Shown piece after piece: positions 16,959-25,919 of a DNA stretch of 64,000 nt (its first letter is position 1; every line of letters starts with the position of its first letter). The position numbers and the translations under genes were made by a program. The stretch comes from Paenibacillus sp. ACRRX (GTDB lineage: Bacteria; Bacillota; Bacilli; Paenibacillales; Paenibacillaceae). Where the stretch lies: contig NZ_JAKRNK010000003.1 in NCBI RefSeq assembly GCF_022346885.1, positions 248,001 to 312,000 on the forward strand, read 5' to 3'. The notes beneath the pieces are model-generated. The model was not told where the DNA came from, did not search any database, and worked only from the letters and a program-made list of their open reading frames with translations.

Positions 16959-17489
16959 GTGCAGACTCGGCAATTTGTTATTGAAGCAGTTATGTTAGCC
17001 GCATACGGTCACCTGCTCGTACCCAACAGACCGGTTCAATTCCTGATCCCTTACACAACGATCGCGGAGCTGTATGAAATGCGACAGAGCGGAGAGCGTG
17101 TCATGCCTGACCCGGAAGAAGACATGATGGCCAAGCGGCAGATGGATTCTCTGATTGGTTTCTTCGAAACCGATCTCAACAAGAAGAAGATTGAACGAGC
17201 CCTTAGCGCGCCATGGCGCAGCAGCCCACCGCTGCTGCTGCAGGACAATGTAGCTTGTGTCATCATAAATGCGATGGACAATATGCGCTACGGCGAAGTG
17301 TTTGATCCGATTGAGACAGAGCTCATCTTAACGAGCATACGCGAGCAGGCGCCGTTATTAACGGACCAATTTGAATATGTAAGCCGCATTATTGAACATG
17401 AAATCCCCGTACCGATTTATGATATCGAGGATTTCGATTATGCAATGGAGCAAGAGCTGACTCCATCGGGGTTGAACCCGAAGGTGTAA
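16959..17489 (+). CDS. Conserved hypothetical protein
   Basis: A 176-residue soluble protein, start GTG at 16959 behind AAAGGAGG (in-frame ATG at 16905 has no binding site). It opens RQFVIEAVMLAAYGHLLVP, has a middle block PEEDMMAKRQMDSLIGFFE, and an acidic end YDIEDFDYAMEQE. I recognise the type as a conserved Paenibacillaceae protein sometimes labelled ADP-heptose synthase, but no nucleotidyltransferase or ribokinase motif is visible, so that label is not supported. It stands alone between the polyprenyl synthase terminator and the FtsW-like gene. Function unknown. Confidence 0.7.
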   Translation: MQTRQFVIEAVMLAAYGHLLVPNRPVQFLIPYTTIAELYEMRQSGERVMPDPEEDMMAKRQMDSLIGFFETDLNKKKIERALSAPWRSSPPLLLQDNVACVIINAMDNMRYGEVFDPIETELILTSIREQAPLLTDQFEYVSRIIEHEIPVPIYDIEDFDYAMEQELTPSGLNPKV

Positions 17490-17656
17490 CCGGTACCCTC
17501 GCCTCTCACAAGTAGCAGCTGTAGTAGCTATACACAAGCTGATGGACGCACAATAGCGACTGTCAGCTTATTAGCTGTGTAGGAGTCCATGCAGCGCCTG
17601 CCCAAAGGTCTGTAGCGATGATTAAATATAAGACCAAGCTCGCAATACTAATTTTT

Positions 17657-19024
17657 CTATTTTATCGGCGCGCTATCGTCCTGCAATAACGGAATAATAT
17701 CTTTTCGTATATATACACTGCTGAACACACCAAACATAAACAGCCAGCCTATATTCTCCGAGTGTCCACCTGCCCCAAGCATAGGGAGGCCTGCGCCGTT
17801 TAAGGGTATGATGCCTATGATTCCGCATAAATAGATCAAGATCTTAATTGACAACAGCATTGGAACAAGCTGCATAATGAGCCGGCCCAGTCTGTGCGGC
17901 ACGGCTAGTGCGGCACGATGCAGGCCATAAATCAACATTCCCATCACCACAAGCATCAGCAGTCCTGCAGACCAGCCAAATGTATGCACAACAAAAACAC
18001 TTAAGTTATCACTTATGGTATGCGGTACAGGAAGCAGACTGCCAATTCCCTCTCCCCACCATCCTGCTGATGTCAGCGCTTCACGTATGGCACGGTATCC
18101 ATAATCCAACGAGGGATCAAAAATAGGTGCAGGCCATCCCTCTAGTCTTCGAGTGATGTAATTCAACAGCTCATAATTAGTGGATAAGACTACACCTCCA
18201 CCAATACAAAGACTGATCATGCCGTACAGCATAAGCTTATAGCGTTTCAGAAGCAGCAGCAGACCTGCCATCCCAAGCAAATAAAACAGAAGCTGGTACA
18301 TTCGATATTCATACACGTAAATGAAAATGGGGGTAAAGCCCATAATGAACAGAAGCATGCGATGCCTTAGAACATTTAATGTCCCGATATGATGTACGGT
18401 AAGAAGAAAAGCAAGCAGAAATACAAATGGAGACAAGGCCCCAATATCTATCGCACCCCCTAATCCCGCCAGATAGCTTCTTGAACCTATCATATTTCCA
18501 CCCATGCTTGAAATTTTACCTAACAGAAACAATCCTAAGACAAGAACATACAACCAGACGCCTCCATGAAGCCATCTGCGGTAATGAATCAGGATTGCTG
18601 CTGTAAATATAAGGAGGCCCATTCCTAAATAAAAGATTCGGGAAGCAATAAAGGAATACTCTCCCTCATAACTGGATGTCAGACTATTCACAGATAGTTC
18701 GTGGGAGATAAACGCGATTAGATAGATCATAATCCAGACAGCCACAAGACCCCATATTTCCCATGGCCATCGGTGTCGATGAATAAGATTAAATGTGTCA
18801 GCCAATTGCTTGGCAGGTCCCATCTGCTTCATGCTGCTCTCTGCAGCTTCCAGCGCCGAAAACCCGCTGCCCACAGCTTCTTCTTGAGCGGACCACAAAT
18901 GGTCCAGCAGCTCATCACTAATCTGCTTATGCATATCCTTGGCCTTCACATGATTCAACACGTCCTGCACATAAGCGGCAAATCGTTCATCACAAGCACA
19001 CTGACAATCAGCATCGATACACAC
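17657..19024 (-). CDS. FtsW/RodA-like membrane protein with permease-prefix domain
   Basis: A 455-residue protein. Residues 1-80 form a soluble helical prefix (DUF1700/permease-prefix type, with CQCAC near the start); the rest is about ten helices. The last third has SEDS-family marks: GWWGEGIGSLLPVPHT, then GIIPLNGAGLPMLGAGGHSENIG, the counterpart of the GLLPLTG.PLPF.SYGG motif of FtsW/RodA/SpoVE glycosyltransferases. The canonical catalytic Asp region (normally T-D-x-I-F) reads ISDNLSVF, so activity is uncertain. The gene starts GTG, 4 bp after the PadR gene, forming a PadR-effector pair. Role in cell wall synthesis under specific stress is inference. Confidence 0.75.
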   Translation of the reverse strand: MCIDADCQCACDERFAAYVQDVLNHVKAKDMHKQISDELLDHLWSAQEEAVGSGFSALEAAESSMKQMGPAKQLADTFNLIHRHRWPWEIWGLVAVWIMIYLIAFISHELSVNSLTSSYEGEYSFIASRIFYLGMGLLIFTAAILIHYRRWLHGGVWLYVLVLGLFLLGKISSMGGNMIGSRSYLAGLGGAIDIGALSPFVFLLAFLLTVHHIGTLNVLRHRMLLFIMGFTPIFIYVYEYRMYQLLFYLLGMAGLLLLLKRYKLMLYGMISLCIGGGVVLSTNYELLNYITRRLEGWPAPIFDPSLDYGYRAIREALTSAGWWGEGIGSLLPVPHTISDNLSVFVVHTFGWSAGLLMLVVMGMLIYGLHRAALAVPHRLGRLIMQLVPMLLSIKILIYLCGIIGIIPLNGAGLPMLGAGGHSENIGWLFMFGVFSSVYIRKDIIPLLQDDSAPIK

Positions 19025-19027
19025 GCG

Positions 19028-19363
19028 CTATGCCTCCCCCAGCACTTGATTTAAGGACCGTTGGAACAACTGCCATTCTCCTGTCTTCTCCTGCAGCAGC
19101 TTACGCCCCTTGTTCGTAATCTGATATGTCTTGCGTGCGCGTCCTTCCGCTTCACTCCACACGGCCTCAACAGCACCATCGCTTTCCAGTGCGTGCAAAA
19201 TGGGATACAATGTGCCTTCCTTTAGGGCAAATACCCCGGATGAAGCAGCTTCGAGCTTCTTAATAAGCTGGTACCCGTACATGGGCTCCTTCTCTAGCAT
19301 GGACAGAACCAACATGGTGGTACTGCCCTTTAATAATTCTTTGCTTACCTTCACCCTGCTCAC
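19028..19363 (-). CDS. PadR-family transcriptional regulator (short type)
   Basis: A 111-residue PadR protein consisting of the winged helix and one dimerisation helix: GSTTMLVLSMLEKEPMYGYQ, GTLYPILHALESDGAVE and YQITNKGRKLLQEK. The short type commonly represses the membrane protein gene transcribed with it, here the FtsW-like gene 4 bp downstream. The GTG at 19363 has AGGAATGGG 7 bp upstream; an ATG at 19411 in the same frame gives 16 more residues without a good binding site. It sits inside the EET region but shows no direct link to it. Confidence 0.82.
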   Translation of the reverse strand: MSRVKVSKELLKGSTTMLVLSMLEKEPMYGYQLIKKLEAASSGVFALKEGTLYPILHALESDGAVEAVWSEAEGRARKTYQITNKGRKLLQEKTGEWQLFQRSLNQVLGEA

Positions 19364-19563
19364 CACCCATTCCTGATATTGGAATTTTAAATACCTATAT
19401 ACACTATACATCGTAAATCTATGTATGTAAAATAGCTGTTCACTCTGTAATCCATTTGTTCATGCGTATTCCCTGCTTAATCAAATAGCTGATTGCCTTA
19501 TTATCGAAACTTCTACAGGGAAAATAACGCAATGGTTGGACCTTAAACGAAGAGCAGCAACGC

Positions 19564-19606
19564 AAAAAAGGCTGTCCCAGGCCGTATAGATGCCTTGGTT
19601 CAGCCT
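19564..19606 (-). terminator. Terminator after the UbiA gene
   Basis: Hairpin AGGCTG...GGC / GCC...CAGCCT followed by TTTTTT on the minus strand, 67 bp past the UbiA stop. Confidence 0.8.
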
Positions 19607-19672
19607 ATTTACATGTAAACAAAGTACTGCTCTATGTTGTTTGTTGTTCTACCTCATGTTAAAGCTTGTCCA

Positions 19673-20548
19673 CTACAGCAGAAATTGATCTGCCAAAGTA
19701 CAAAACAAGATGACCATACTAATAATCTGATTTAAGTTATATGAAGCTACATTCATTCGCTTACGGCTGGCAGGCTTGATAATGTTATGTTCGATTGCTA
19801 ACAGCAAACACGCAATCCCGATGCCTGTGAGGTATAGCCAGCCAAGACCTGGCTGAACCAAATACAAGGCAAGCAGCAGCAGCACCATAACCATGTGCAT
19901 CGTACGTGAGATGAATAAGGCATCCTCCAACCCAAATACACGCGGAACGCTCCACAATCCTGTTTTGCTATCAAATTCAATGTCCTGTGTGGCATAAATG
20001 ATATCAAATCCGGCAATCCATAACATCACAATCGTACCTAGCACAAACGGTGTCACTGCAAATTCACCAGTAACAGCAAACCATGCCCCAACAGGAGCAG
20101 AAGCAATTGTAAAGCCCAGATACAAATGACACAGCCAAGTAAAACGTTTGGTGTATGAATAAGAGCAAATCAGCAATATGGCAACAGGTGACAGCCATAA
20201 GCACAATATATTCAACATCCCCGCTGCAAGTATAAAGATTGCAAAGTTTACAATCACAAAGACGTATACCTCACGTTCAAGCAGCAGCTTACGTGGCATA
20301 TGTCGGTGTGCCGTACGTGGGTTGGCAGCGTCAAACTTCAGATCCACGATGCGGTTAAAGGCGTTGGCTCCATTCCGTGCGGCGACCAGAGCGATAAGCG
20401 ACCAGAGCAGGATGTGTCCAGACGGCACACCTTGCGCCGCCCAGACCATCGATATAATCGCAAATGGCAGCGAGAACAGGGTGTGCGAGAACATCACCAA
20501 TTCGCCAAACATTCGCGTTTTGTGAATCATCTTATGAATCAATTCCAT
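19673..20548 (-). CDS. dmkA: UbiA-family quinone prenyltransferase (DmkA/MqnP-like)
   Basis: A 291-residue integral membrane prenyltransferase with about nine helices. The two Mg-diphosphate motifs are N62-AFNRIVDLKFD73 and DIIYATQDIEFDSKTGLWSVP (about 190-210). It transfers a polyprenyl chain to an aromatic head group to make (demethyl)menaquinone. The second motif resembles the MqnP/4-hydroxybenzoate branch more than MenA, but in this setting it is the natural counterpart of Listeria DmkA, which builds the EET-specific quinone. It starts 5 bp after the aminotransferase stop. Head-group substrate (DHNA versus a futalosine-pathway compound) is unresolved. Confidence 0.82.
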   Translation of the reverse strand: MELIHKMIHKTRMFGELVMFSHTLFSLPFAIISMVWAAQGVPSGHILLWSLIALVAARNGANAFNRIVDLKFDAANPRTAHRHMPRKLLLEREVYVFVIVNFAIFILAAGMLNILCLWLSPVAILLICSYSYTKRFTWLCHLYLGFTIASAPVGAWFAVTGEFAVTPFVLGTIVMLWIAGFDIIYATQDIEFDSKTGLWSVPRVFGLEDALFISRTMHMVMVLLLLALYLVQPGLGWLYLTGIGIACLLLAIEHNIIKPASRKRMNVASYNLNQIISMVILFCTLADQFLL

Positions 20549-20552
20549 AACG

Positions 20553-21866
20553 TCATCCCACTGATGTTACGTCGGCAAGGACCGACTCCAGCGCGGTCAG
20601 CATAGCCTCAACATCTTCTTCTGGCATAATAACGGGTGGCTGGAAGGCAAGCACATTACGGCCGACTCCGTTTTTCCCAATAATGAATCCCCGGTCCTTC
20701 ATCTGCTCCAAGACAAGGTCCGTCAGCTCCGCACTCGCCTGCTCATCCGCTCCGCGCAGCTCTGCGCCTGCCATAAATCCTTTGCCCCTTACATCAGCAA
20801 TGACCGAATACTTCGCCTGTAAGGCACGTAACCCTGCGATCAGCTGGCCGCCAACATGAGCAGAACGCTCTACCAGGCCTTCCTGCTCGATATAATCAAG
20901 CACGGCCAAAGCCGTCGCAGAAGATACGGGATTGCCGCCAAACGTTGAAGCTGACGGTCGATTAAAGCTGGCCGCGATCTTGTCCGTTGTGGCAAATGCG
21001 CCGATTGGCACACCGTTACCAAGTGCCTTGGCCATCGACAAGATATCTGGCACAACATCGTAGTGTTCCATCGCAAACATACGGCCCGTGCGGCCGAATC
21101 CCGTCTGGATCTCATCGGCGATAAGCAGCACGCCATGCTGCTCCAATAAGGCTTTGACCTCTTTGAAGTACCAGTCGGGAGGTACAATCATACCGCCGTT
21201 TCCTTGAATCGGCTCTACGATCATTGCAGCAAAAGTATCCCCTTTCGCAGCAAGCAGTTCGCGAAGCGCCTCCACAGATCGACGTGCAGCGGTATCGGTA
21301 TCTGTATCCGGTTGATATGGACGGGGAATGAAGGCCACTCCCGTATCTAGATAATCATCAGAGCGCCACATCGGTATACCGGTCACACCCATTGTTAAGA
21401 AAGTTCGACCGTGCAGGCCTTGCTCCAACGCAATAAAATGACGTCGTTTCGTATGAAGGCGTGCCAGCAGCATTGCGCCTTCATTAGCTTCTGATCCACT
21501 ATTGCAGAAAAAGGTCCGCTTCAGTTCACCAGGAAGCACACCATTTGCCAAGCGCTCAGCCAAATCTACCATGGGCTGAGTCAAGTATATAGTCGTCGTA
21601 TGCTGCAATGTCTGAAGCTGTTCAATCGTCTTCGCCGTGATTCGATCATTACAATGGCCGCAGGCCACGACCGATACACCCGCAAAGAAATCGACATAAG
21701 ATTTGCCTGCGTCGTCGTATAAATGCTGCATCTTCCCCCGTACAATCTGCGGGGGCTGCTTATAGAAATGATGCGTGCACGGATAAAAGTACTCTTTTCG
21801 CTTCGCAAGCACGCCCTCTGGTCCGATATAGGTCTGATCATGAATTACGTTTGTTGAACTGTTCAC
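20553..21866 (-). CDS. Class III PLP-dependent aminotransferase (AGXT2/GABA type)
   Basis: A 437-residue fold-type-I aminotransferase. Visible marks: FFCNSGSEANEGAMLLAR (PLP phosphate), AMIVEPIQGNGGMIVPP, LLIADEIQTGFGRTG (Asp for PLP nitrogen) and the Schiff-base Lys in SMAKALGNGVPIGAF. It most resembles aspartate aminotransferase family / alanine-glyoxylate 2 or 4-aminobutyrate aminotransferases; donor and acceptor cannot be named. It is co-transcribed with the UbiA gene 4 bp downstream, an unusual partner. Start GTG at 21866 with GAAGGGTGG upstream. Confidence 0.85.
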   Translation of the reverse strand: MNSSTNVIHDQTYIGPEGVLAKRKEYFYPCTHHFYKQPPQIVRGKMQHLYDDAGKSYVDFFAGVSVVACGHCNDRITAKTIEQLQTLQHTTTIYLTQPMVDLAERLANGVLPGELKRTFFCNSGSEANEGAMLLARLHTKRRHFIALEQGLHGRTFLTMGVTGIPMWRSDDYLDTGVAFIPRPYQPDTDTDTAARRSVEALRELLAAKGDTFAAMIVEPIQGNGGMIVPPDWYFKEVKALLEQHGVLLIADEIQTGFGRTGRMFAMEHYDVVPDILSMAKALGNGVPIGAFATTDKIAASFNRPSASTFGGNPVSSATALAVLDYIEQEGLVERSAHVGGQLIAGLRALQAKYSVIADVRGKGFMAGAELRGADEQASAELTDLVLEQMKDRGFIIGKNGVGRNVLAFQPPVIMPEEDVEAMLTALESVLADVTSVG

Positions 21867-21914
21867 GTTAATCCACCCTTCTATCTCACGATTTCATCCT
21901 GCTGGCCCGCAAGA

Positions 21915-21940
21915 AGCGGCAGACATCGAGGTCTGCCGCT
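21915..21940 (-). terminator. Terminator after the U32 gene
   Basis: Perfect AGCGGCAGAC / GTCTGCCGCT stem with a short TTCTT tail on the minus strand, between the U32 and aminotransferase genes; likely leaky. Confidence 0.65.
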
Positions 21941-22030
21941 CGCGATGCGGAATATACCGTAAAGAAATATCAATTTAAGTTCTTTCACATGGTCCTGCCA
22001 ATGGCAACATTATGACCATCTATGCGCTCA

Positions 22031-24013
22031 TTAAGCCTCCGTCAGCTCTAAATTCAACGCCGTTCCGAATTGAAGAGAACCTAGCGTATAACCAGCGTAC
22101 ACAGACTTCATCTGATCAAATAGCTTGCCGCACTGCGACAAATCCTCAGTTGCTTGGCGATATACACGGACAATATGACGCAATTGTTCAGGCGTATATG
22201 TTTTGCCTTCAATGCGGAAGTGATTAGCACCTGCTTCATGCAGTTCCTTCAGCAGCGGCAAATAACAAAGCTCTTTCGCAAGCGCCAAGTGGTTTCGGCC
22301 GCTCCAATCACGATATATTGGATTTTCCCCTTTGTCCGTCAAAAGAACAAGGTACTGATTGTCGACATATTGATTGTCTTCCTGTGCAATCGGCTCCAAA
22401 GTGGCAGCATTCTCGTACAAGTCGAGTTCCAGATACATCACTATTGGAGAACCGTGAACGATAACTTCAATTGGCGTCTTGGAGTGCGCCAGCAAATTAC
22501 TAAGATCATTTAGCGGAAGCTCCAACGACGCATGTACACGCTCCATGTTGAATTGATTCCGATACACATCAGCAGACATATGGTTGTATACGTTGACGCA
22601 GAAATCGGCAATCATAGGCAGACCCAGATTACGGAATTTGCGCATAGCACCGATATTAGAAGCTAACAGTCCATCAAGTCCATAGTAATTATGATTGGCG
22701 CCATTTTTCAGAAAATGATTGTACTGCTCCATATGCATCTCTGTCATCATCCGAGGCATGCCTAACAGAATCTGAGAAGCACCCTTCTCTGCCGTAAGCT
22801 GCTCTATTTCTGCACGATTAAATGGACGATCTGGTTGGAACACATCTCCGGTTAAGTATACGTAGTCTGCTCCTTCTTCAATCGCAACTCGTGCTTGTGC
22901 CATATTATTAACGTGCACGGAAATGGCAGGCTTAGGTCCTGTACCAGCAGGTTGACGCTGTACCGCACCCAATGTATCACTAATCTGGACAAGCCGTTCC
23001 TCTTTCATTTCCCGCTCAGCTGTAGGTGTGCTGAATACTTTACCCGTACTGTAGAACTTGCCTGTGCCTTCATAGCGGGTATTAATATAATCCAGACCCG
23101 GCTTACCGAACGCATATGCAGTGGAGAAGTCGCGTTTGCGGTTCTCGTACAACGTATCTGCGCCTTCTTGACGGTTATAGCCAAGCGGATCTGCAATATA
23201 ACGATCAATGGCTTCGCCGTAGCTATTTATAACCATCGACAAAAATTCAATGTCGCGCATACGTCCCTCTAGCTTGAAGGATGTAATGCCTGACTTAATC
23301 AACTCTGGAATATGTTCATACATATACATATCTTTCGCTGCAAGCGGATATTCAGTCGGGTAGACGTTGCCGTCCTTTTTCACCCGATAATCCCAACGGC
23401 AAGGCTTCATACAGCGCCCTCTGCTGGCGCTGTTGCCATAAAGCATCGCGCTGTACAAACAGTTCGCTCCGTGTACCGTACACATGTCACCATGAACAAA
23501 GTACTCAAATTCCATTCCCGTCTTCGTTTGCAGCATTTCTGCCGTATGCAGATCCATCTCGCGCGATGCCACGATACGGGTCACTCCCATATCACGCATC
23601 GCCTCGATCATTTCGAGGTTATGCACATTCATCATCACGGACGAATGGACAGGGATATTATTCAGATTTAACTGCTGAATCAGTGGGAATACAGCCAGAT
23701 CCTGAGAGATGATTGCATCGGGCCCGACTTTGTCCAGAAACTCAAAATATCGTTTTGCTTCCTCTAAGTCTTCTTCATTGAGCAGGTTATTCACCGTAAC
23801 ATACGCACGTTTCCCACGGGCACGTGTCATGTTAATTGCTTCACTTACTTCATCGTAACTTAAATTGTACCCCTTGCGCATCATGCGCATATTCAAAGAG
23901 GGTCCCCCAAAATAAACGGCATCACAATTAGCGTCTATAACAGATTTAAAAATTTCAAAAGTTCCAGCAGGAGCCAAAAGTTCAATTTCTTTACCGTTAA
24001 AATATCTCGCCAC
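22031..24013 (-). CDS. U32 family protein (peptidase U32 / UbiU-TrhP-like), tandem domains
   Basis: A 660-residue protein with an N-terminal U32 TIM-barrel (LLAPAGTFEIFKSVIDANCDAVYFGG, VHSSVMMNVHN, FVHGDMC) and a second U32-like half from about residue 370 (ISVHVNNMAQARVAIEEGADYVYL). Four Cys (C178, C185, C201, C205) sit where U32 proteins bind a 4Fe-4S cluster. Characterised relatives act as oxygen-independent hydroxylases of quinone precursors (UbiU/V) or RNA (RlhA, TrhP), so true protease activity is doubtful. Start GTG at 24013 follows GGGGAGG. A perfect Fnr-type box upstream, and quinone genes downstream, make an anaerobic role in quinone or tRNA modification plausible but unproven. Confidence 0.8.
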   Translation of the reverse strand: MARYFNGKEIELLAPAGTFEIFKSVIDANCDAVYFGGPSLNMRMMRKGYNLSYDEVSEAINMTRARGKRAYVTVNNLLNEEDLEEAKRYFEFLDKVGPDAIISQDLAVFPLIQQLNLNNIPVHSSVMMNVHNLEMIEAMRDMGVTRIVASREMDLHTAEMLQTKTGMEFEYFVHGDMCTVHGANCLYSAMLYGNSASRGRCMKPCRWDYRVKKDGNVYPTEYPLAAKDMYMYEHIPELIKSGITSFKLEGRMRDIEFLSMVINSYGEAIDRYIADPLGYNRQEGADTLYENRKRDFSTAYAFGKPGLDYINTRYEGTGKFYSTGKVFSTPTAEREMKEERLVQISDTLGAVQRQPAGTGPKPAISVHVNNMAQARVAIEEGADYVYLTGDVFQPDRPFNRAEIEQLTAEKGASQILLGMPRMMTEMHMEQYNHFLKNGANHNYYGLDGLLASNIGAMRKFRNLGLPMIADFCVNVYNHMSADVYRNQFNMERVHASLELPLNDLSNLLAHSKTPIEVIVHGSPIVMYLELDLYENAATLEPIAQEDNQYVDNQYLVLLTDKGENPIYRDWSGRNHLALAKELCYLPLLKELHEAGANHFRIEGKTYTPEQLRHIVRVYRQATEDLSQCGKLFDQMKSVYAGYTLGSLQFGTALNLELTEA

Positions 24014-24061
24014 AGTCGTTCCTCCCCACCCCGTATAAAATTTAAAATTGTATATATTTAA

Positions 24062-24102
24062 ATTACAACAAATACCGACAGGTTTATGTGACATTATTCA
24101 CA
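24062..24102 (-). promoter_or_regulatory. Perfect Fnr/CRP-type site and promoter of the U32 gene
   Basis: TGTGACATTATTCACA (24087-24102) matches TGTGA-N6-TCACA at all 10 defined positions. A TGTAAT -10 box (minus strand, 24062-24067) begins 27.5 bp from its centre, placing the site near -40, close to the class II activation position of Fnr. Lies 74 bp before the start codon. Confidence 0.7.
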
Positions 24103-24155
24103 TTTTTAGAAAACGAATTTCCTATGTGTTACATTTGTATGCGGAACGGCCCGTC

Positions 24156-24947
24156 TTATAGGATAATCATTCCTGCTGTAAGCACAATAAATAACAAAAT
24201 AAATAAGGTATCTGTCCCTTGCCACGTCAAATAACGCAATGAGGTTCTTTTGGCATCCAGCACGTATCCGCGTGATTCCATCGCCATTACGAGATCTTCA
24301 GCTCTGCGAAACGCACCAACTGTTACCGGTACCAACAGCGTCACAACCAACTTGCCTTTTTCCTTTAGCTTCAGATCCTCATAATCAGCGCCACGTGATG
24401 CTTGTGCCTTAAGTATCTTATTGGCTTCCTCAAAAATAGTCGGAATAAACCTTAGCGCAATCGTAATCATCATCGTCCACTGTTGTGGGGATACGCCTAT
24501 CAGCTTAAGCGGCTTTAGTACCGCTTCTAAGCCCAGATTAAGTTCAATCGGTGTAGTCGTGAATGTAAGTATAGATGTAAAGCAAACTAACAGTAGCATG
24601 CGCCACACCGCGTACACGCCGAGGAGAACCCCTTCGCTAGTCACGGTAAAGCTGCCTATGCTTAGCCACACATCACCGCTATGTTCAAATAACACGTAAA
24701 AGAGAAACATAAATGCCATAAGCGGCCACAATGGCTTTGATGCACGACCATAACGACGCAGTGGAATACTGGAAGTCATCAAGATGACAAGGGAGAACGC
24801 TGTAATCACAGCTAATTCCAAGCTGTAATCCGCACAAATGACGGCAATCAAAAAAAGTACCATAGCCGTCAGCTTAGCACGTGGATCAAGCTGGTGGACC
24901 CATGATTGCGCCGCCACATAGCGGCCCATAATCATTCGGTCATCCAT
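24156..24947 (-). CDS. ecfT: ECF transporter T component (FmnA/EcfT-like)
   Basis: A 263-residue membrane subunit of an energy-coupling-factor transporter. It has about six helices and the EcfT coupling motifs ASRGADYEDL and a second A-M-E-S-R-G-Y segment, both with the A-x-R-G / S-R-G core that grips the two ATPases. Start at ATG 24947 after GGGGGAG, 4 bp past the EcfA2 stop. In Listeria an EcfT-type protein (FmnA) in the EET locus works in flavin export for ApbE; clustering with eetA/eetB here suggests the same dedicated role rather than general vitamin uptake, whose ecf genes normally sit by ribosomal genes. Confidence 0.87.
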   Translation of the reverse strand: MDDRMIMGRYVAAQSWVHQLDPRAKLTAMVLFLIAVICADYSLELAVITAFSLVILMTSSIPLRRYGRASKPLWPLMAFMFLFYVLFEHSGDVWLSIGSFTVTSEGVLLGVYAVWRMLLLVCFTSILTFTTTPIELNLGLEAVLKPLKLIGVSPQQWTMMITIALRFIPTIFEEANKILKAQASRGADYEDLKLKEKGKLVVTLLVPVTVGAFRRAEDLVMAMESRGYVLDAKRTSLRYLTWQGTDTLFILLFIVLTAGMIIL

Positions 24948-24950
24948 ACA

Positions 24951-25919
24951 TTACTCCCCCTTTTCATACGAATCAGTCATACCATGCGGTGACACCATTT
25001 CTGGCGGCTCCTGCTGGCCAACCGTGTTATCGTTAGCCTCTCTATCCGCAGCCCCACTTGTGGCGCCACTATTATGAATGAGCCAATCAGCCCATCCCTC
25101 TATTCCAGAAGGAAGCTCATCCACCATGATGCCCGTTCGCTTCGAGACTTCATGAGCCAGCTTCATCTCACTTGGAACCACAATCCCTGCTGCTTGCAGC
25201 AAATGTGGAGACCTCATCAGGTCTGCATGTGTCCCTGCGTACGTTACTGTCCCTTGCTTCATTAATATAAACTCATCCGCTGCCGTAAGAACTTCATCCA
25301 GACGGTGTGTGACCATCACAATTGTCCTGCCCTGCTCCTCACACAGCCGCTTTAGCAATGCAATCAGCTCAGTACGGCTTACAGGATCCAACGTAGCTGT
25401 CGGTTCGTCCAGCACTATTAACTCTGGGTTAGAAGCCAGCACAGTAGCAATGGCAACCTTTCGCATCTGACCACCGCTTAACTCAAAAGGACTACGTGCC
25501 ATGAACGTCTCATCAAGTCCCACTGCCCGCAGAGCAGCCACTGCCGCTTCTCGTGCCTGTTCTTCGTTCTCACCAAATTGGATCGGACCGAACATTAAGT
25601 CTTTTTCAACGGTTTCTTCAAATAGCTGCTGCTCAGGAAATTGAAACACAAGACCTACACGGCTTCTAAGCGGCTTTAGGCCTTTCACCTTCGCACCGGC
25701 CGCGAAGACAACATCATATACTTGAAGCTTCCCCTTGGTAGGCTGATAAATGCCATTAAAGTGCTGAAGCAGCGTTGACTTCCCCGATCCTGTAGCGCCC
25801 AGAATCGCATAGAACTTCCCCTGCTCCAAGCGTAAGCTTACGTCAATTAACGCAAGGGGCTGATGGCTACCCGCCTTCGAATATTGATAGCTTATTTGCT
25901 CACATGTAACGATGGCCAT
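24951..25919 (-). CDS. ecfA2: ECF transporter ATPase EcfA2
   Basis: A 322-residue ATPase subunit. Walker A GATGSGKST, Q-loop VFQFPEQQLFEETVEKD, signature LSGGQMRKVAIA and Walker B LIVLDEPTATLD are intact. It pairs with EcfA1 to drive the T component. It is about 30 residues longer than usual because of a low-complexity tail after residue 280 rich in Gly, Ala, Asn and Glu. It overlaps the EcfA1 gene by 28 bp and is followed 4 bp later by ecfT, so the three are translated together. Confidence 0.88.
   Translation of the reverse strand: MAIVTCEQISYQYSKAGSHQPLALIDVSLRLEQGKFYAILGATGSGKSTLLQHFNGIYQPTKGKLQVYDVVFAAGAKVKGLKPLRSRVGLVFQFPEQQLFEETVEKDLMFGPIQFGENEEQAREAAVAALRAVGLDETFMARSPFELSGGQMRKVAIATVLASNPELIVLDEPTATLDPVSRTELIALLKRLCEEQGRTIVMVTHRLDEVLTAADEFILMKQGTVTYAGTHADLMRSPHLLQAAGIVVPSEMKLAHEVSKRTGIMVDELPSGIEGWADWLIHNSGATSGAADREANDNTVGQQEPPEMVSPHGMTDSYEKGE

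Noticed and set aside
22031..24013. Secreted protease
   Set aside because: No signal peptide; the four-Cys pattern and U32 family knowledge favour an Fe-S hydroxylase-type enzyme.
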